Part shown: positions 6,630 to 13,425 of the stretch, in pieces
Layout: each line of letters starts with the position of its first letter
Numbering within the stretch: position 1 is the first letter of the stretch
Assembly (NCBI GenBank): GCA_046154545.1
Contig: JBJXGC010000283.1
Span: 1-16,512, forward strand
Length of the DNA stretch: 16,512 nucleotides
Source: JBJXGC01 sp046154545
GTDB lineage: Bacteria > Chloroflexota > Dehalococcoidia > Tepidiformales > Tepidiformaceae
Reading direction: 5' to 3'
Translations under genes and position numbers: made by a program
The notes under the pieces: generated by a model
Told to the model about the DNA's origin: nothing
Databases searched by the model: none
What the model saw: the letters and a program-made list of their open reading frames with translations, nothing else

Positions 6630-7813
6630 CGCGCCCGCCCAAGGATGAGCGAAACCTGGTCGCTCATGATCCCGCCGTTGCCGTTGACGAAAGCGAACTC
6701 GCACTTCTTCACCTGGCGGCCCTTCGCCCGCCCCATCACCTGGCGCGCCGCTTCCGTGACGTGCGACATGCCGCCGGCGGCGCCCGCCTGTCCAAACGAG
6801 AGCTGGCCGCCATGCGGGTTCAGGGGGAAGTCGCCGTCGAATTGCAGGTTGTGCGCGTCAACGAACGCCCCGCCCTGGCCCTTCTTGCAGAACCCCGCAT
6901 CTTCGAGCGAGATGAGCACCGTGATCGTGTAACAGTCGTAGATGCTCGCCACGTCGATGTCCTTGGGCCGGACGCCTGCCATCGCGAACGCGTCGCTGGC
7001 AGACCGCTTGATGGCCGAGGTCGTGAGGCTTGGCGCGAAGGTGATGCTCCGGTGCGTCGTGTGGCCGCCAGCCCCGAGCACGTAGGCCGCCGGCCGCTTC
7101 AGGCGCCGGGCGCGCTTCGCGCTGGTCACGACGACAGCGGCGGCGCCCGCCACCGGCATCACGATTTCGAGGAGATGGAGCGGGTCCACGACCACCGGGG
7201 AATTGAGGACGTCCTCGACCGTGATCGGTTGCCCGAAGAAGAGGGCGTCGGGGTTGTGACAGGCGTTGTAGCGTTGGGCAACGGCGATCTTCGCGAGCTG
7301 TTCCGGCGTGACACCGTACTCGTGCATGTAGCGGTTCGCGATCATCGCGTAGCCGTAGTTCGCGCCGATCGCCCCGTAGGGCGTGTCGAACTCGCTCACG
7401 GGCGTGCGGTCGATGCGGCGGCCGCTGAAGCCGGCGCTCCGCCGTGGGCCCTGCGTCGTCCGCTTCTCGCGGCGGGTCGCGGTCGTGCAGACGACCGTCT
7501 CGCAGAGGCCAGCGGTGATGGCCGCGGCCGCCCGCGCCACCATGCCTGCCCCGCTCGCACCGCCAAGGTCCACGATCTCGGCGAAGCGGATATCGAGGCC
7601 CATGTACTCGGCGACCGTCGCGGGCGCTTCGAAGGGCGCCTCGGCAAACGCCTCGACGCAGAGCCCATCGACTTCGCCCGGCTCCATCCCGGCGTCGGCG
7701 ATAGCTTCCTGGGCGACCTGCGCCAGCATCCCGAGCGTGGTAGCTCCCTCGGTGTAACGCGTGGGTTTGAACTCGGCCACGCCGACAATGGCGGACCTGC
7801 CTCGAAGCGACAT
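6626..7813 (-). CDS. Thiolase-fold SCP2/Ltp-type protein, cysteine-less
   Basis: A 395-residue thiolase-superfamily protein of the SCP-x/lipid-transfer (Ltp) branch. Instead of the nucleophilic Cys motif (N-x-x-C-A-S-G) it has DLGGASGAG (82-90), with Gly85 in the Cys position. The second catalytic Cys near the C-terminus is also absent (FVNGNGGIM). The NPHGGQLSFGQAG block (332-344, His334) and IYDCYT (Tyr292, Tyr295) are present. Thiolase-fold Ltp proteins of this kind paired with DUF35 include retro-aldol acyl-CoA lyases, so a lyase role is more likely than ketoacyl thiolysis. Start: GGAGGAG site 3 nt before ATG 7813. It is co-translated with DUF35 and divergent from the NMO gene. Substrate not inferable. 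Confidence 0.87.
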   Translation of the reverse strand: MSLRGRSAIVGVAEFKPTRYTEGATTLGMLAQVAQEAIADAGMEPGEVDGLCVEAFAEAPFEAPATVAEYMGLDIRFAEIVDLGGASGAGMVARAAAAITAGLCETVVCTTATRREKRTTQGPRRSAGFSGRRIDRTPVSEFDTPYGAIGANYGYAMIANRYMHEYGVTPEQLAKIAVAQRYNACHNPDALFFGQPITVEDVLNSPVVVDPLHLLEIVMPVAGAAAVVVTSAKRARRLKRPAAYVLGAGGHTTHRSITFAPSLTTSAIKRSASDAFAMAGVRPKDIDVASIYDCYTITVLISLEDAGFCKKGQGGAFVDAHNLQFDGDFPLNPHGGQLSFGQAGAAGGMSHVTEAARQVMGRAKGRQVKKCEFAFVNGNGGIMSDQVSLILGRAR

Positions 7814-7890
7814 CTACTCCTCCAATGCCCGGGTGGCGTGTAGCGTAGCGGAATCCTGTGCGAACGGCCCGCACGGCTCGGAGTGACCCC

Positions 7891-8865
7891 ATGCTTCAAA
7901 CGGCGCTGACACGGCTCCTCGGCATCGACCACCCGATCATCCAGGCGGGCATGGGGGCGGACGCGGGCCCGGACTTAGCGGCGGCCGTTTCCGGCGCGGG
8001 CGCCCTCGGAACCCTTGGGAGCGTGGCCACGCCGCCGGACCGGGTTTCCTTGAACATCCGCCGCTGCCGTGACCTCACCGCCCGGCCATTTGCCCTGAAT
8101 CTCGTGACGTTCGAGACCGCGCCTTTCCGCGATGAACTCGTCGAGCTCGCGCTCCGTGAGCGGGTGAGCATCGTGACGCTCTCGTTCGGGGACGCTGCCC
8201 CGTATGTCGGCCGCTTCAAGGACGCTGGTGCGCTGGTGCTGGTCCAGGTCCAGGACTATGCGGGGGCGGTAGGGGCGATCGCCGGGCGGGCCGACGCGGT
8301 TATCGTCCAGGGGAACGAGGCGGGCGGGCATACAGGCTATCGCGGCACCCTGAGCCTGGCGGCCCAGGTGATCGATATCGCCGGCGATACGCCGGTCGTG
8401 GTGGCTGGTGGCGTGGCGAACGGGAGAGGCCTTGCCGCCGCCCTGGCGATGGGCGCCGCGGGCGTGGTGATGGGGACACGCTTCAAGGCGACGTTCGAGT
8501 TCGCAGGGACGCAGGCGCAGAAGGACGCGATCGTCCAGAGCGACGGCGGGGACACCGCGGCCGACCTGCTGCTGGATATCCCTGCGCCGTTCACCTGGCC
8601 CGGGAACGTCATCGGCCGGGCGATGCGCAACCGCTTCACCGCCGAATGGAGGGGGCGCGACGAGGAACTGCGCGCCCTGGTGGCGAGCCGACCCCCGGCC
8701 GCCTTCCTCCAAGAGCTGGCGAGTGACCCCGCGACCGCCCTCAACTGGGCGGGCGAGGCCTCGGGGTTGGTGGACGGAGTCCTGCCTGCTGCCGAGGTGG
8801 TGCGCCGCACAGCCGACACCGCGGCAGCGCTCCTGCTGCGTGTCAGTCGGATGGTGAGCGAGTAA
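7891..8865 (+). CDS. Nitronate monooxygenase family protein (2-nitropropane dioxygenase)
   Basis: A 324-residue FMN-dependent TIM-barrel enzyme of the NMO/2-nitropropane dioxygenase family, which oxidises alkyl nitronates; the FabK enoyl-ACP reductases share the fold. Seen: IDHPIIQAGMG (12-22) at the first strand, IVQGNEAGGHTGYRG (138-152) with the family histidine His147 and the phosphate-gripping glycines, and VVVAGGVANGRG followed by AAGVVMGTRFKAT for the FMN phosphate. The frame opens at 7858, but ATG 7891 sits right before the conserved N-terminus and has a GGAG site 7 nt ahead. It is divergent from the thiolase gene, with 77 bp between them. NMO versus FabK-like activity is not settled; no fatty-acid-synthesis genes are near, which favours NMO. 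Confidence 0.85.
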   Translation: MLQTALTRLLGIDHPIIQAGMGADAGPDLAAAVSGAGALGTLGSVATPPDRVSLNIRRCRDLTARPFALNLVTFETAPFRDELVELALRERVSIVTLSFGDAAPYVGRFKDAGALVLVQVQDYAGAVGAIAGRADAVIVQGNEAGGHTGYRGTLSLAAQVIDIAGDTPVVVAGGVANGRGLAAALAMGAAGVVMGTRFKATFEFAGTQAQKDAIVQSDGGDTAADLLLDIPAPFTWPGNVIGRAMRNRFTAEWRGRDEELRALVASRPPAAFLQELASDPATALNWAGEASGLVDGVLPAAEVVRRTADTAAALLLRVSRMVSE

Positions 8866-8902
8866 GGCCGGGCGCGGAGATTGCGCTGGAAGTCCCGGTT
8901 CC

Positions 8903-9136
8903 TTAGACGGCCGCTGTATCGACCACTTCGGCCGGGGTGGCGCGGATGATGGGGCCGTTCTTGAGGAGGGCGTCGAGCGTGAAACCCAGGTCGCCGGCTT
9001 CGCAGAGGGAGCCGCAGTAGGTCATCTTCAGCGTGCTCGGAGACCTTCGCCAGTCGTAGCGAAGGCCACAGCGCGCGCATACCTTGATGTTGTTGAAGCT
9101 GATGCCGGTTGGCCCCGGACCGATGGGTGTCTCCAT
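8903..9136 (-). CDS. Cys4 mini-protein A, unrecognised family
   Basis: A 77-residue protein with a probable zinc knuckle made of C-x2-C (Cys20, Cys23) and C-x3-C (Cys41, Cys45). The signature is CARCGLRYDWRRS, then LKMTYCGSLCEAGDLGFTLDALL. The same pattern recurs in the neighbouring protein, so the conserved residues YDWRRS and LKMTYC-x2-LCE-x-GDLGFT define a small family that I do not recognise. Start: ATG 9136 has a GAGGGAGA ribosome site. It is convergent with the NMO gene (37 bp between stops). The tail is short and hydrophobic/acidic. A single structural zinc ion and a regulatory or adaptor role are inference; a nucleic-acid-binding role is possible given the RR pair. Confidence 0.72.
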   Translation of the reverse strand: METPIGPGPTGISFNNIKVCARCGLRYDWRRSPSTLKMTYCGSLCEAGDLGFTLDALLKNGPIIRATPAEVVDTAAV

Positions 9137-9169
9137 CGCTTTTCTCCCTCACGCCCCACTGCTCTGTAG

Positions 9170-9198
9170 AACGTAGTAACAGCGTAAAAGGTTGCCAG
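9170..9198 (-). promoter_or_regulatory. Candidate promoter of Cys4 mini-protein A
   Basis: On the minus strand CTGGCA (9193-9198) and TACGTT (9170-9175) lie 17 nt apart in a locally A+T-rich patch, unlike the surrounding high-G+C DNA. Expected transcription start is about 25-30 nt before the ATG. Match to consensus is moderate. Confidence 0.35.
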
Positions 9199-9200
9199 CT

Positions 9201-9217
9201 TTCGCGCTACTAGCGAA
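9201..9217. promoter_or_regulatory. Inverted repeat just upstream of the Cys4-A promoter
   Basis: TTCGC and GCGAA arms enclose an inner dyad CGCTA-C-TAGCG. It lies directly behind the -35 element, where an activator or repressor could bind. Short arms, so chance is possible. Confidence 0.25.
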
Positions 9218-9249
9218 TCGATAGTAATGGGAAGAATGTGTTACGGAGG

Positions 9250-9444
9250 TCAGGCGGCCAGGAGTTCGCGCCACTCCTTCTGGATGACGCGGACGGGCTG
9301 GAGCAGGGTTTCGATGGTGAAGCCGAGGTCACCTTTTTCGCAGAGGACGCCGCAGTAGGTCATCTTCAACGAGCTGCTGCCGGACCGCCGCCAGTCATAA
9401 GGCACGCTGCAGTGGACGCAATTGCGCATGTGGGGCGATGGCAT
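9250..9444 (-). CDS. Cys4 mini-protein B, paralogue of A
   Basis: A 64-residue protein plainly related to its neighbour: C-x2-C (Cys9, Cys12), YDWRRS (16-21), LKMTYC (26-31), Cys35 and GDLGFTIETLL (38-48). Relative to A it has a shorter N-terminus, one extra residue between the two cysteine pairs, and a different tail (IQKEWRELLAA). Start 9444 is chosen because AGGGAG lies 7 nt ahead; the frame is open further upstream to a GTG at 9507, but that lacks a usable site and runs through a nested inverted repeat. The two genes are on the same strand, 113 bp apart, with a candidate promoter between, so this looks like a tandem duplication with separate control. Function unknown. Confidence 0.7.
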   Translation of the reverse strand: MPSPHMRNCVHCSVPYDWRRSGSSSLKMTYCGVLCEKGDLGFTIETLLQPVRVIQKEWRELLAA

Positions 9445-9483
9445 GGTGGAACTCCCTGGTGGGCGACCTGTCTTGGCGGGACG

Positions 9484-9531
9484 CCTTAGTGCCTTGATGT
9501 TCGGCACTCCTGTGCCACTGGCGCACTAAGG
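9484..9531 (-). promoter_or_regulatory. Nested inverted repeat upstream of Cys4 mini-protein B
   Basis: Perfect 9-bp arms CCTTAGTGC (9484-9492) and GCACTAAGG (9523-9531) enclose a second perfect hairpin GGCAC-TCCT-GTGCC (9503-9516). If transcribed leftward it would form a stem enclosing a small hairpin in the 5' leader, about 40 nt before the start codon. As DNA, the CCTTAG and CTAAGG half-sites begin 42 bp apart, about four helical turns. Could be a structured leader or a paired operator. The rest of the 290-bp gap (9536-9681) shows nothing I can name. Confidence 0.45.
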
Positions 9532-9681
9532 GTTCGCCCGGGTCAACCGCACTCAGGCTACCAACCTCGGCGGATACCACCGGTGAGGACGCTGACACCC
9601 TGCCGATTCTTAACCAGGGCTTGCCTTCCCGGTCAGGACACGCCGCCGCCAGCCCCGCCCCACCCGCGCGGCGACGTGCGC

Positions 9682-9708
9682 GCTCGGCCGTTCAGCGGCC
9701 GGCCGAGC
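9682..9708 (-). terminator. Hairpin downstream of the second LLM gene
   Basis: Perfect 9-bp stem GCTCGGCCG / CGGCCGAGC with a 9-nt loop, 27 nt past the LLM stop codon on the minus strand. No U-tract follows, so it is terminator-like only. Confidence 0.35.
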
Positions 9709-9735
9709 CGCGCTGCGCCTACGGCAGTCTCGCCC

Positions 9736-11025
9736 TCAGGACTTGAGGGCGATCTCGCGCAGGCGGCGCATCGCCTCAGCCCGCCGCCGGTTCGCCTCCG
9801 GCATCTTCGCCAGGTCTTCCTCCGCGACGTTGAAGCCATACGCCTGGTACGAGGGGATCTCGGCGTCGATCAGCGGCTTCATGAACTGCTTGCGCTGGAA
9901 CGCCTTCTCGACGTACGGCGCCAGGTCCTCGGCCTTCTGCTTCAGGCGTTCAGCCTCGTGCTCCTTGAACTCGGGCATCACGTCCGCCGCGAACAGCTCC
10001 AGGGCCTCGCAGATGTGCTCGTGGCGGTTGTTGCCGCCCTGCTGGATGAAGACCGTCTGGTCCACGCCGGCGGCCGCGAACTGACGGAGGTGCTCGCGCT
10101 GCTGGTCCGGTGTGCCGATGCCGCCCGTGCCGCCGCCCATCATCTCCGTGCCCAGCTTGTCCCGGACGGCCAGGTACTTCTTCCAGATGTCGCTGCGGCC
10201 GGGCGTGTGCTCGCCGAAGCTGTAGTGATGCCCGAGGGCGAACTGGAAGAACCGGAACCCGTCCAGTCCCCGCCGCAGCGCTTCCGCCTCATCGGGATGG
10301 ACCGAGAAGCTGGTGACCATCGCGATGTTCGGGTTCACCGTGTGCCCGATGGGCACGCATTCGTTCTTGAAGGTCTCGTAGTAATCGTCCACCCAGTGCT
10401 TCGCCTCGGCCGGATCGACAAAGGCGAAGGTGAGCGCCCCGATCCCGAGCTGGGCGGCGAGGTGGATGGTCTCGCGGTTCGAACAGGCCACCCAGAGCGG
10501 CGGGTGGGGCCTCTGCACCGGCTTCGGCACCACGTTGCGGACGGGCATCGAGAAGTACTTGCCCTCGAAGCCGGGGTACGGGTCCATGGCGAGCATGTTC
10601 GCCACCTGCTCCACCGTCTCGCGCCACATGGCCCGCCGCTCGGTGGGGTCGATCCGGAATCCTTCGAGTTCCGCCCGGGAGGCTGACTCACCCGTGCCGA
10701 ATTCGACGCGGCCGTTCGAGACGAGGTCGAGCGTGGCGATCCGTTCGGCGATGCGGGCCGGGTGGTTGTACCCCGGCGGCATGAGCACGATGCCGTGGCC
10801 GAGGCGGATGTTCTTCGTCCGCTGGCTCGCCGCCGCCAGGAAGATCTCCGGCGCGCTGGAGTGGGAGTACTCCTCCAGGAAGTGGTGTTCGACTTCCCAG
10901 GCGTGGTCGATCCCCAGCCGGTCGGCCAGTTCGACCTGGGTGAGCGCGTCCTGGAAGAGCTTGAGCTCCTGCCCGTCGTCCCAGGGGCGGGGGAGCTGGT
11001 GCTCGTAGAAGATGCCGAATTTCAT
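9736..11025 (-). CDS. LLM class flavin-dependent monooxygenase, long form
   Basis: A 429-residue luciferase-like TIM-barrel enzyme, longer than the usual 330-360 because of a C-terminal addition of about 80 residues rich in charged helix (MPEFKEHEAERLKQKAEDL). Seen: MKFGIFYEHQ at strand 1, WEVEHHF (43-49, the Glu-His-His characteristic of the alkanal-monooxygenase branch), GIVLMPPGYNHPARIAERIA (78-97), DLVSNGRVEFGTG (100-112) and PPLWVACSNRETIHLAA. This branch typically uses reduced FMN and O2, unlike the shorter LLM protein at 4710. GGAGGTG 4-5 nt before the ATG fixes the start. It is divergent from a MarR gene and its candidate promoter carries a palindrome, so MarR control is likely. Substrate unknown. 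Confidence 0.88.
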   Translation of the reverse strand: MKFGIFYEHQLPRPWDDGQELKLFQDALTQVELADRLGIDHAWEVEHHFLEEYSHSSAPEIFLAAASQRTKNIRLGHGIVLMPPGYNHPARIAERIATLDLVSNGRVEFGTGESASRAELEGFRIDPTERRAMWRETVEQVANMLAMDPYPGFEGKYFSMPVRNVVPKPVQRPHPPLWVACSNRETIHLAAQLGIGALTFAFVDPAEAKHWVDDYYETFKNECVPIGHTVNPNIAMVTSFSVHPDEAEALRRGLDGFRFFQFALGHHYSFGEHTPGRSDIWKKYLAVRDKLGTEMMGGGTGGIGTPDQQREHLRQFAAAGVDQTVFIQQGGNNRHEHICEALELFAADVMPEFKEHEAERLKQKAEDLAPYVEKAFQRKQFMKPLIDAEIPSYQAYGFNVAEEDLAKMPEANRRRAEAMRRLREIALKS

Positions 11026-11045
11026 GACCCACCTCCGATGCGCGA

Positions 11046-11075
11046 AATGTAGCAGAAACCTTAGGGCGGTGCTAA
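11046..11075 (-). promoter_or_regulatory. Candidate promoter of the second LLM gene
   Basis: TTAGCA (11070-11075) and TACATT (11046-11051) on the minus strand are 18 nt apart, each matching consensus at four of six bases. The predicted start leaves a leader of roughly 15 nt carrying GGAGGTG. A palindrome (11059-11077) covers the -35 and part of the spacer. Confidence 0.45.
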
Positions 11076-11077
11076 GG
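11059..11077. promoter_or_regulatory. Palindromic operator candidate for the MarR regulator
   Basis: CCTTAG-N7-CTAAGG is an exact dyad of 19 bp, a typical size for a MarR dimer site. It overlaps the LLM -35 and lies 14 bp before a TTGACG -35-like element (11092-11097) of the MarR gene, so a bound dimer could repress the enzyme and autoregulate. Confidence 0.5.
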
Positions 11078-11151
11078 ACCGTCGAATTCGCTTGACGGCA
11101 CGCACCGCGCCCCAGATCCTGCCACTACGCCGGTCTGGAGATGGCTCGCCG

Positions 11152-11628
11152 ATGTCCAATCAGGCCCCCCGCCCGGCTCTCGACGCGGCCGTGTTAGGCC
11201 TTTACGGCGCCAGCGCCCTGCTTGATGCGATGCGCCTCCGGATCTGGGATGCCGAAGGGCTCACGGTCACTCAGCTTCGTCTCCTGAACTGGGTTGCCGA
11301 AGAAGAAGGTCTTTCCAACGCTGACCTCGCCGACCGGCTCTATGTCACCCGGCCCTCAGTCTCGGCCCTGCTCGACCGTCTTGAGCGCGGAGGCTTCCTG
11401 CGGCGCGAGGTTTCGCCCAACGATCGCCGCGGGATCCGCATCTGGCTTGAGGAACGCGGCCGCCGGGCCGTGTCGTCCCTGCGCAAGGAGACCATGGACT
11501 ATGCCGCCGGCCTGATGGAGTCGCTCGACGACGCCGAACTCGCTCGCATCGCGAAGGCGCTCGAGAAGCTCATCGAGGCCGGCCGCGAGCGCCGTGCCAG
11601 CGACCTCCAGGCCGAACGCGAGGACTGA
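11152..11628 (+). CDS. MarR family transcriptional regulator
   Basis: A 158-residue winged-helix regulator. Residues 38-105 hold the domain: LTVTQLRLLNWVAEEEG, the recognition helix LADRLYVTRPSVSALLDRLE (59-78) and the wing VSPNDRRGIRIWL (87-99) with the family Asp91-Arg92. Flanking helices at about 10-36 and 100-150 would form the dimer interface. MarR proteins bind palindromes and are released by small phenolic or lipophilic ligands, often next to the gene they control. Start 11152 is preferred because GGAG lies 11 nt ahead and the protein then has normal length; the frame is open from 11092. It is divergent from the long LLM oxidoreductase, with a palindrome between them, suggesting that enzyme is its target. 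Confidence 0.88.
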   Translation: MSNQAPRPALDAAVLGLYGASALLDAMRLRIWDAEGLTVTQLRLLNWVAEEEGLSNADLADRLYVTRPSVSALLDRLERGGFLRREVSPNDRRGIRIWLEERGRRAVSSLRKETMDYAAGLMESLDDAELARIAKALEKLIEAGRERRASDLQAERED

Positions 11629-11635
11629 CCGCCAC

Positions 11636-12850
11636 CTACCAGCGCTGTCCCGCCGGTGCGCGTTTGTCCGGGCTGGCGACCGTCATGTGGGAGACGTTCG
11701 CCCCCGCCCGCCAGGGCCAGCTCTCAGGGTCCGGGGCAAAGGCGCCCGCAGCCCGGCTCGCGAGGGCCGCGGCCATCTCGAGCGCCCGCCGCGCCCCGGC
11801 CGCATCGTGCACCCGGAAGATCCGCGCCCCCTGCCCGTAGGCCAGGGCGGAAACAACGTGCGTCTCGAGGTCACGGCCCGGCGGCGGGGCGCCGTTGATG
11901 CTCCCGATGAAGTTCTTGCGCGAGTGGGCCAGGAGGAGGGGGAGGCCGAGGGTTGTCAGCTCTCCCAGGCGCCGGAGGACCTGGATGTCCTCGTCGTGGC
12001 TCTTGCCGAAGGCGATGCCCGGGTCGACCGCGATCTGGCCATCCGCCAGCCCGGCCAGGCGTAGCGTGGCGACCCGCTCGAACATCCAGGCCAGGGTCTC
12101 CGCCACGACGTCCTCGTAGACCGGTGGTGCGTCGGGACGCCGCTTGGGCACGCTGTAGCTGTAGTTCAGCACGTAGCCGGCCCCGGCCGCCGCCGCGCAG
12201 CGGGCGGCATCCGTCCCGAGCGTCAGACCGCTGATGTCGTTCACGATCTCCGCGCCGGCCGCCAGGGCAGCCTCCGCAACGGCTCGCTTATACGTATCGA
12301 TCGAGACGATGTGCCCTTCGCCTGCGAGGGCGTTAACCACCGGCCCCACGACGGCCGCCTCGGCCGCTTCATCCTGTACGGGCCGGTCGGCGCGCGCACT
12401 CTCGGCCCCCACGTCGATGATCGTTGCCCCGGCATCGCGCAACTCCTGGGCGCGCCGCAGGGCCCCTGTTACGCCGGTGCCGAGCCCGTCCCCGGAGAAC
12501 GAGTCCTCCGTCAGGTTCACAATGCCCATGATGTGGGGCCGGTCGAGCGCCAGCGTCCGCGTGCGCAGCCGCCAGGACCCTTCCGGTTGTAGGAAGCGGC
12601 TGAGGAGCGCGCCTGAAGGAAGGCCCCGCCGCGTCAGCGCAGCGGCGAGGGCGCCTGCCTGGCCGTCGTCCATGAGCAGCCTGAGGGTGTCACCTGGCCT
12701 GACCGTGATGCCGAGCCCGGCGGCTTCGCTCCTGACCGCCTCGCGGTCGATCGCGAAGAACGCGGCGAACGGGGCCGTGGGGTCTGCAGCACGCTGCCCC
12801 GGGGATGCCGGGACGATGCGGATCGGTGGTTGCCTGGATGGCCCCGTCAC
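11636..12850 (-). CDS. folP: Dihydropteroate synthase-like protein, divergent
   Basis: A 404-residue pterin-binding TIM-barrel protein; the family joins p-aminobenzoate to the pterin diphosphate in folate synthesis. Motifs: HIMGIVNLTEDSF (106-118), GATIIDVGAESAR (141-153), IDTYK (184-188), IVNDISG (202-208), DPGIAFGKS (276-284), SRKNFIG (310-316), RVHD (346-349). Differences from typical FolP: Glu for Pro in NVTPDSF, ESARAD for ESTRPG in loop 2, and LNYSYSV where MHMRG is usual. An N-terminal extension of about 105 residues precedes the barrel. The GTG start overlaps the upstream DinB-like stop as GTGA; the frame is open further but only in the shadow of that gene. Convergent with MarR, 7 bp apart. 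A true DHPS is likely, a paralogue with altered chemistry possible. Confidence 0.8.
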   Translation of the reverse strand: MTGPSRQPPIRIVPASPGQRAADPTAPFAAFFAIDREAVRSEAAGLGITVRPGDTLRLLMDDGQAGALAAALTRRGLPSGALLSRFLQPEGSWRLRTRTLALDRPHIMGIVNLTEDSFSGDGLGTGVTGALRRAQELRDAGATIIDVGAESARADRPVQDEAAEAAVVGPVVNALAGEGHIVSIDTYKRAVAEAALAAGAEIVNDISGLTLGTDAARCAAAAGAGYVLNYSYSVPKRRPDAPPVYEDVVAETLAWMFERVATLRLAGLADGQIAVDPGIAFGKSHDEDIQVLRRLGELTTLGLPLLLAHSRKNFIGSINGAPPPGRDLETHVVSALAYGQGARIFRVHDAAGARRALEMAAALASRAAGAFAPDPESWPWRAGANVSHMTVASPDKRAPAGQRW

Positions 12851-13356
12851 CGCCGCGCCGACTCCGCCGCTTCGACCATCCGGCGCGCCTGCCAGAGATG
12901 TTCCAGATCGTGCTGGTAGAGCTCGCGCGCCAGTTCGAGCACCGTCACCCGGCCCCGGTACGGATGGATGCCCGCCCGCTCCCACTCCCGCTCGCTGATA
13001 TCCCAGAGCTGATAGGCCGTCTGGCGGCGGTAGTAATGGAACTCCTCGAGGACCTCGTCCTCGTCTTCGTCCTCGTAGTCCTCCCGGAAGGGGATGTCGT
13101 CGATCCCGACGTGCCGGATCTCCGGCTCGCCGCGCTTGGACAGGATCGTCTGGAGCTGTTCGTTCACGCCGAGTTCGACATCGCGCATGTGGCAGGCGAG
13201 GCCAAGGAGCGTCCAGGGTTCGTCCTGGCCTCCAGCGGCGCGCAGGAGCACTGATCGCCTCACGCCGTAGAAGCATTGGCGAAGCTCGCCCGAGGCCTCG
13301 CTCAGGGCCTTGAGCAGGAACGACGGATTGCTCCCTGCCGGCTTCACATACTGCAC
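12847..13356 (-). CDS. DinB-like putative metal-dependent four-helix protein
   Basis: A 169-residue helical protein with the three-histidine pattern of the DinB/YfiT superfamily: His56 in LACHMRDVE and His148/His152 in YQHDLEHLW, expected to bind one divalent metal. His106 (EFHYYRR) may also contribute. An acidic run EDYEDEDEDE (91-100) is unusual and probably a surface loop. DinB-like proteins include thiol-dependent transferases and DNA-damage-induced proteins of unknown activity. The GTG start at 13356 lies 6 nt after a TACAAT -10 hexamer, with no ribosome site, suggesting leaderless translation. It ends in a 4-bp overlap with the folP-like gene, so the two are coupled. Activity is unknown. 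Confidence 0.78.
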   Translation of the reverse strand: MQYVKPAGSNPSFLLKALSEASGELRQCFYGVRRSVLLRAAGGQDEPWTLLGLACHMRDVELGVNEQLQTILSKRGEPEIRHVGIDDIPFREDYEDEDEDEVLEEFHYYRRQTAYQLWDISEREWERAGIHPYRGRVTVLELARELYQHDLEHLWQARRMVEAAESARR

Positions 13357-13362
13357 GCCGAG

Positions 13363-13368
13363 ATTGTA
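13363..13368 (-). promoter_or_regulatory. Candidate -10 element for the DinB-like gene
   Basis: TACAAT on the minus strand (five of six consensus bases) ends 6 nt before the GTG start, where transcription would normally begin. No convincing -35 is visible at 16-18 nt. It suggests an internal, leaderless promoter driving dinB-like and folP. Confidence 0.4.
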
Positions 13369-13425
13369 CGGCAGCCCCCGCCCCGGCGCGTCCGCAATCG
13401 CCAGCGAAGTGCCTGCCGGGCGGTG

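Noticed and set aside
9583..10686. A long plus-strand frame across the second LLM gene.
   Set aside because: Shadow of a clearly conserved minus-strand oxidoreductase; typical of high-G+C DNA.
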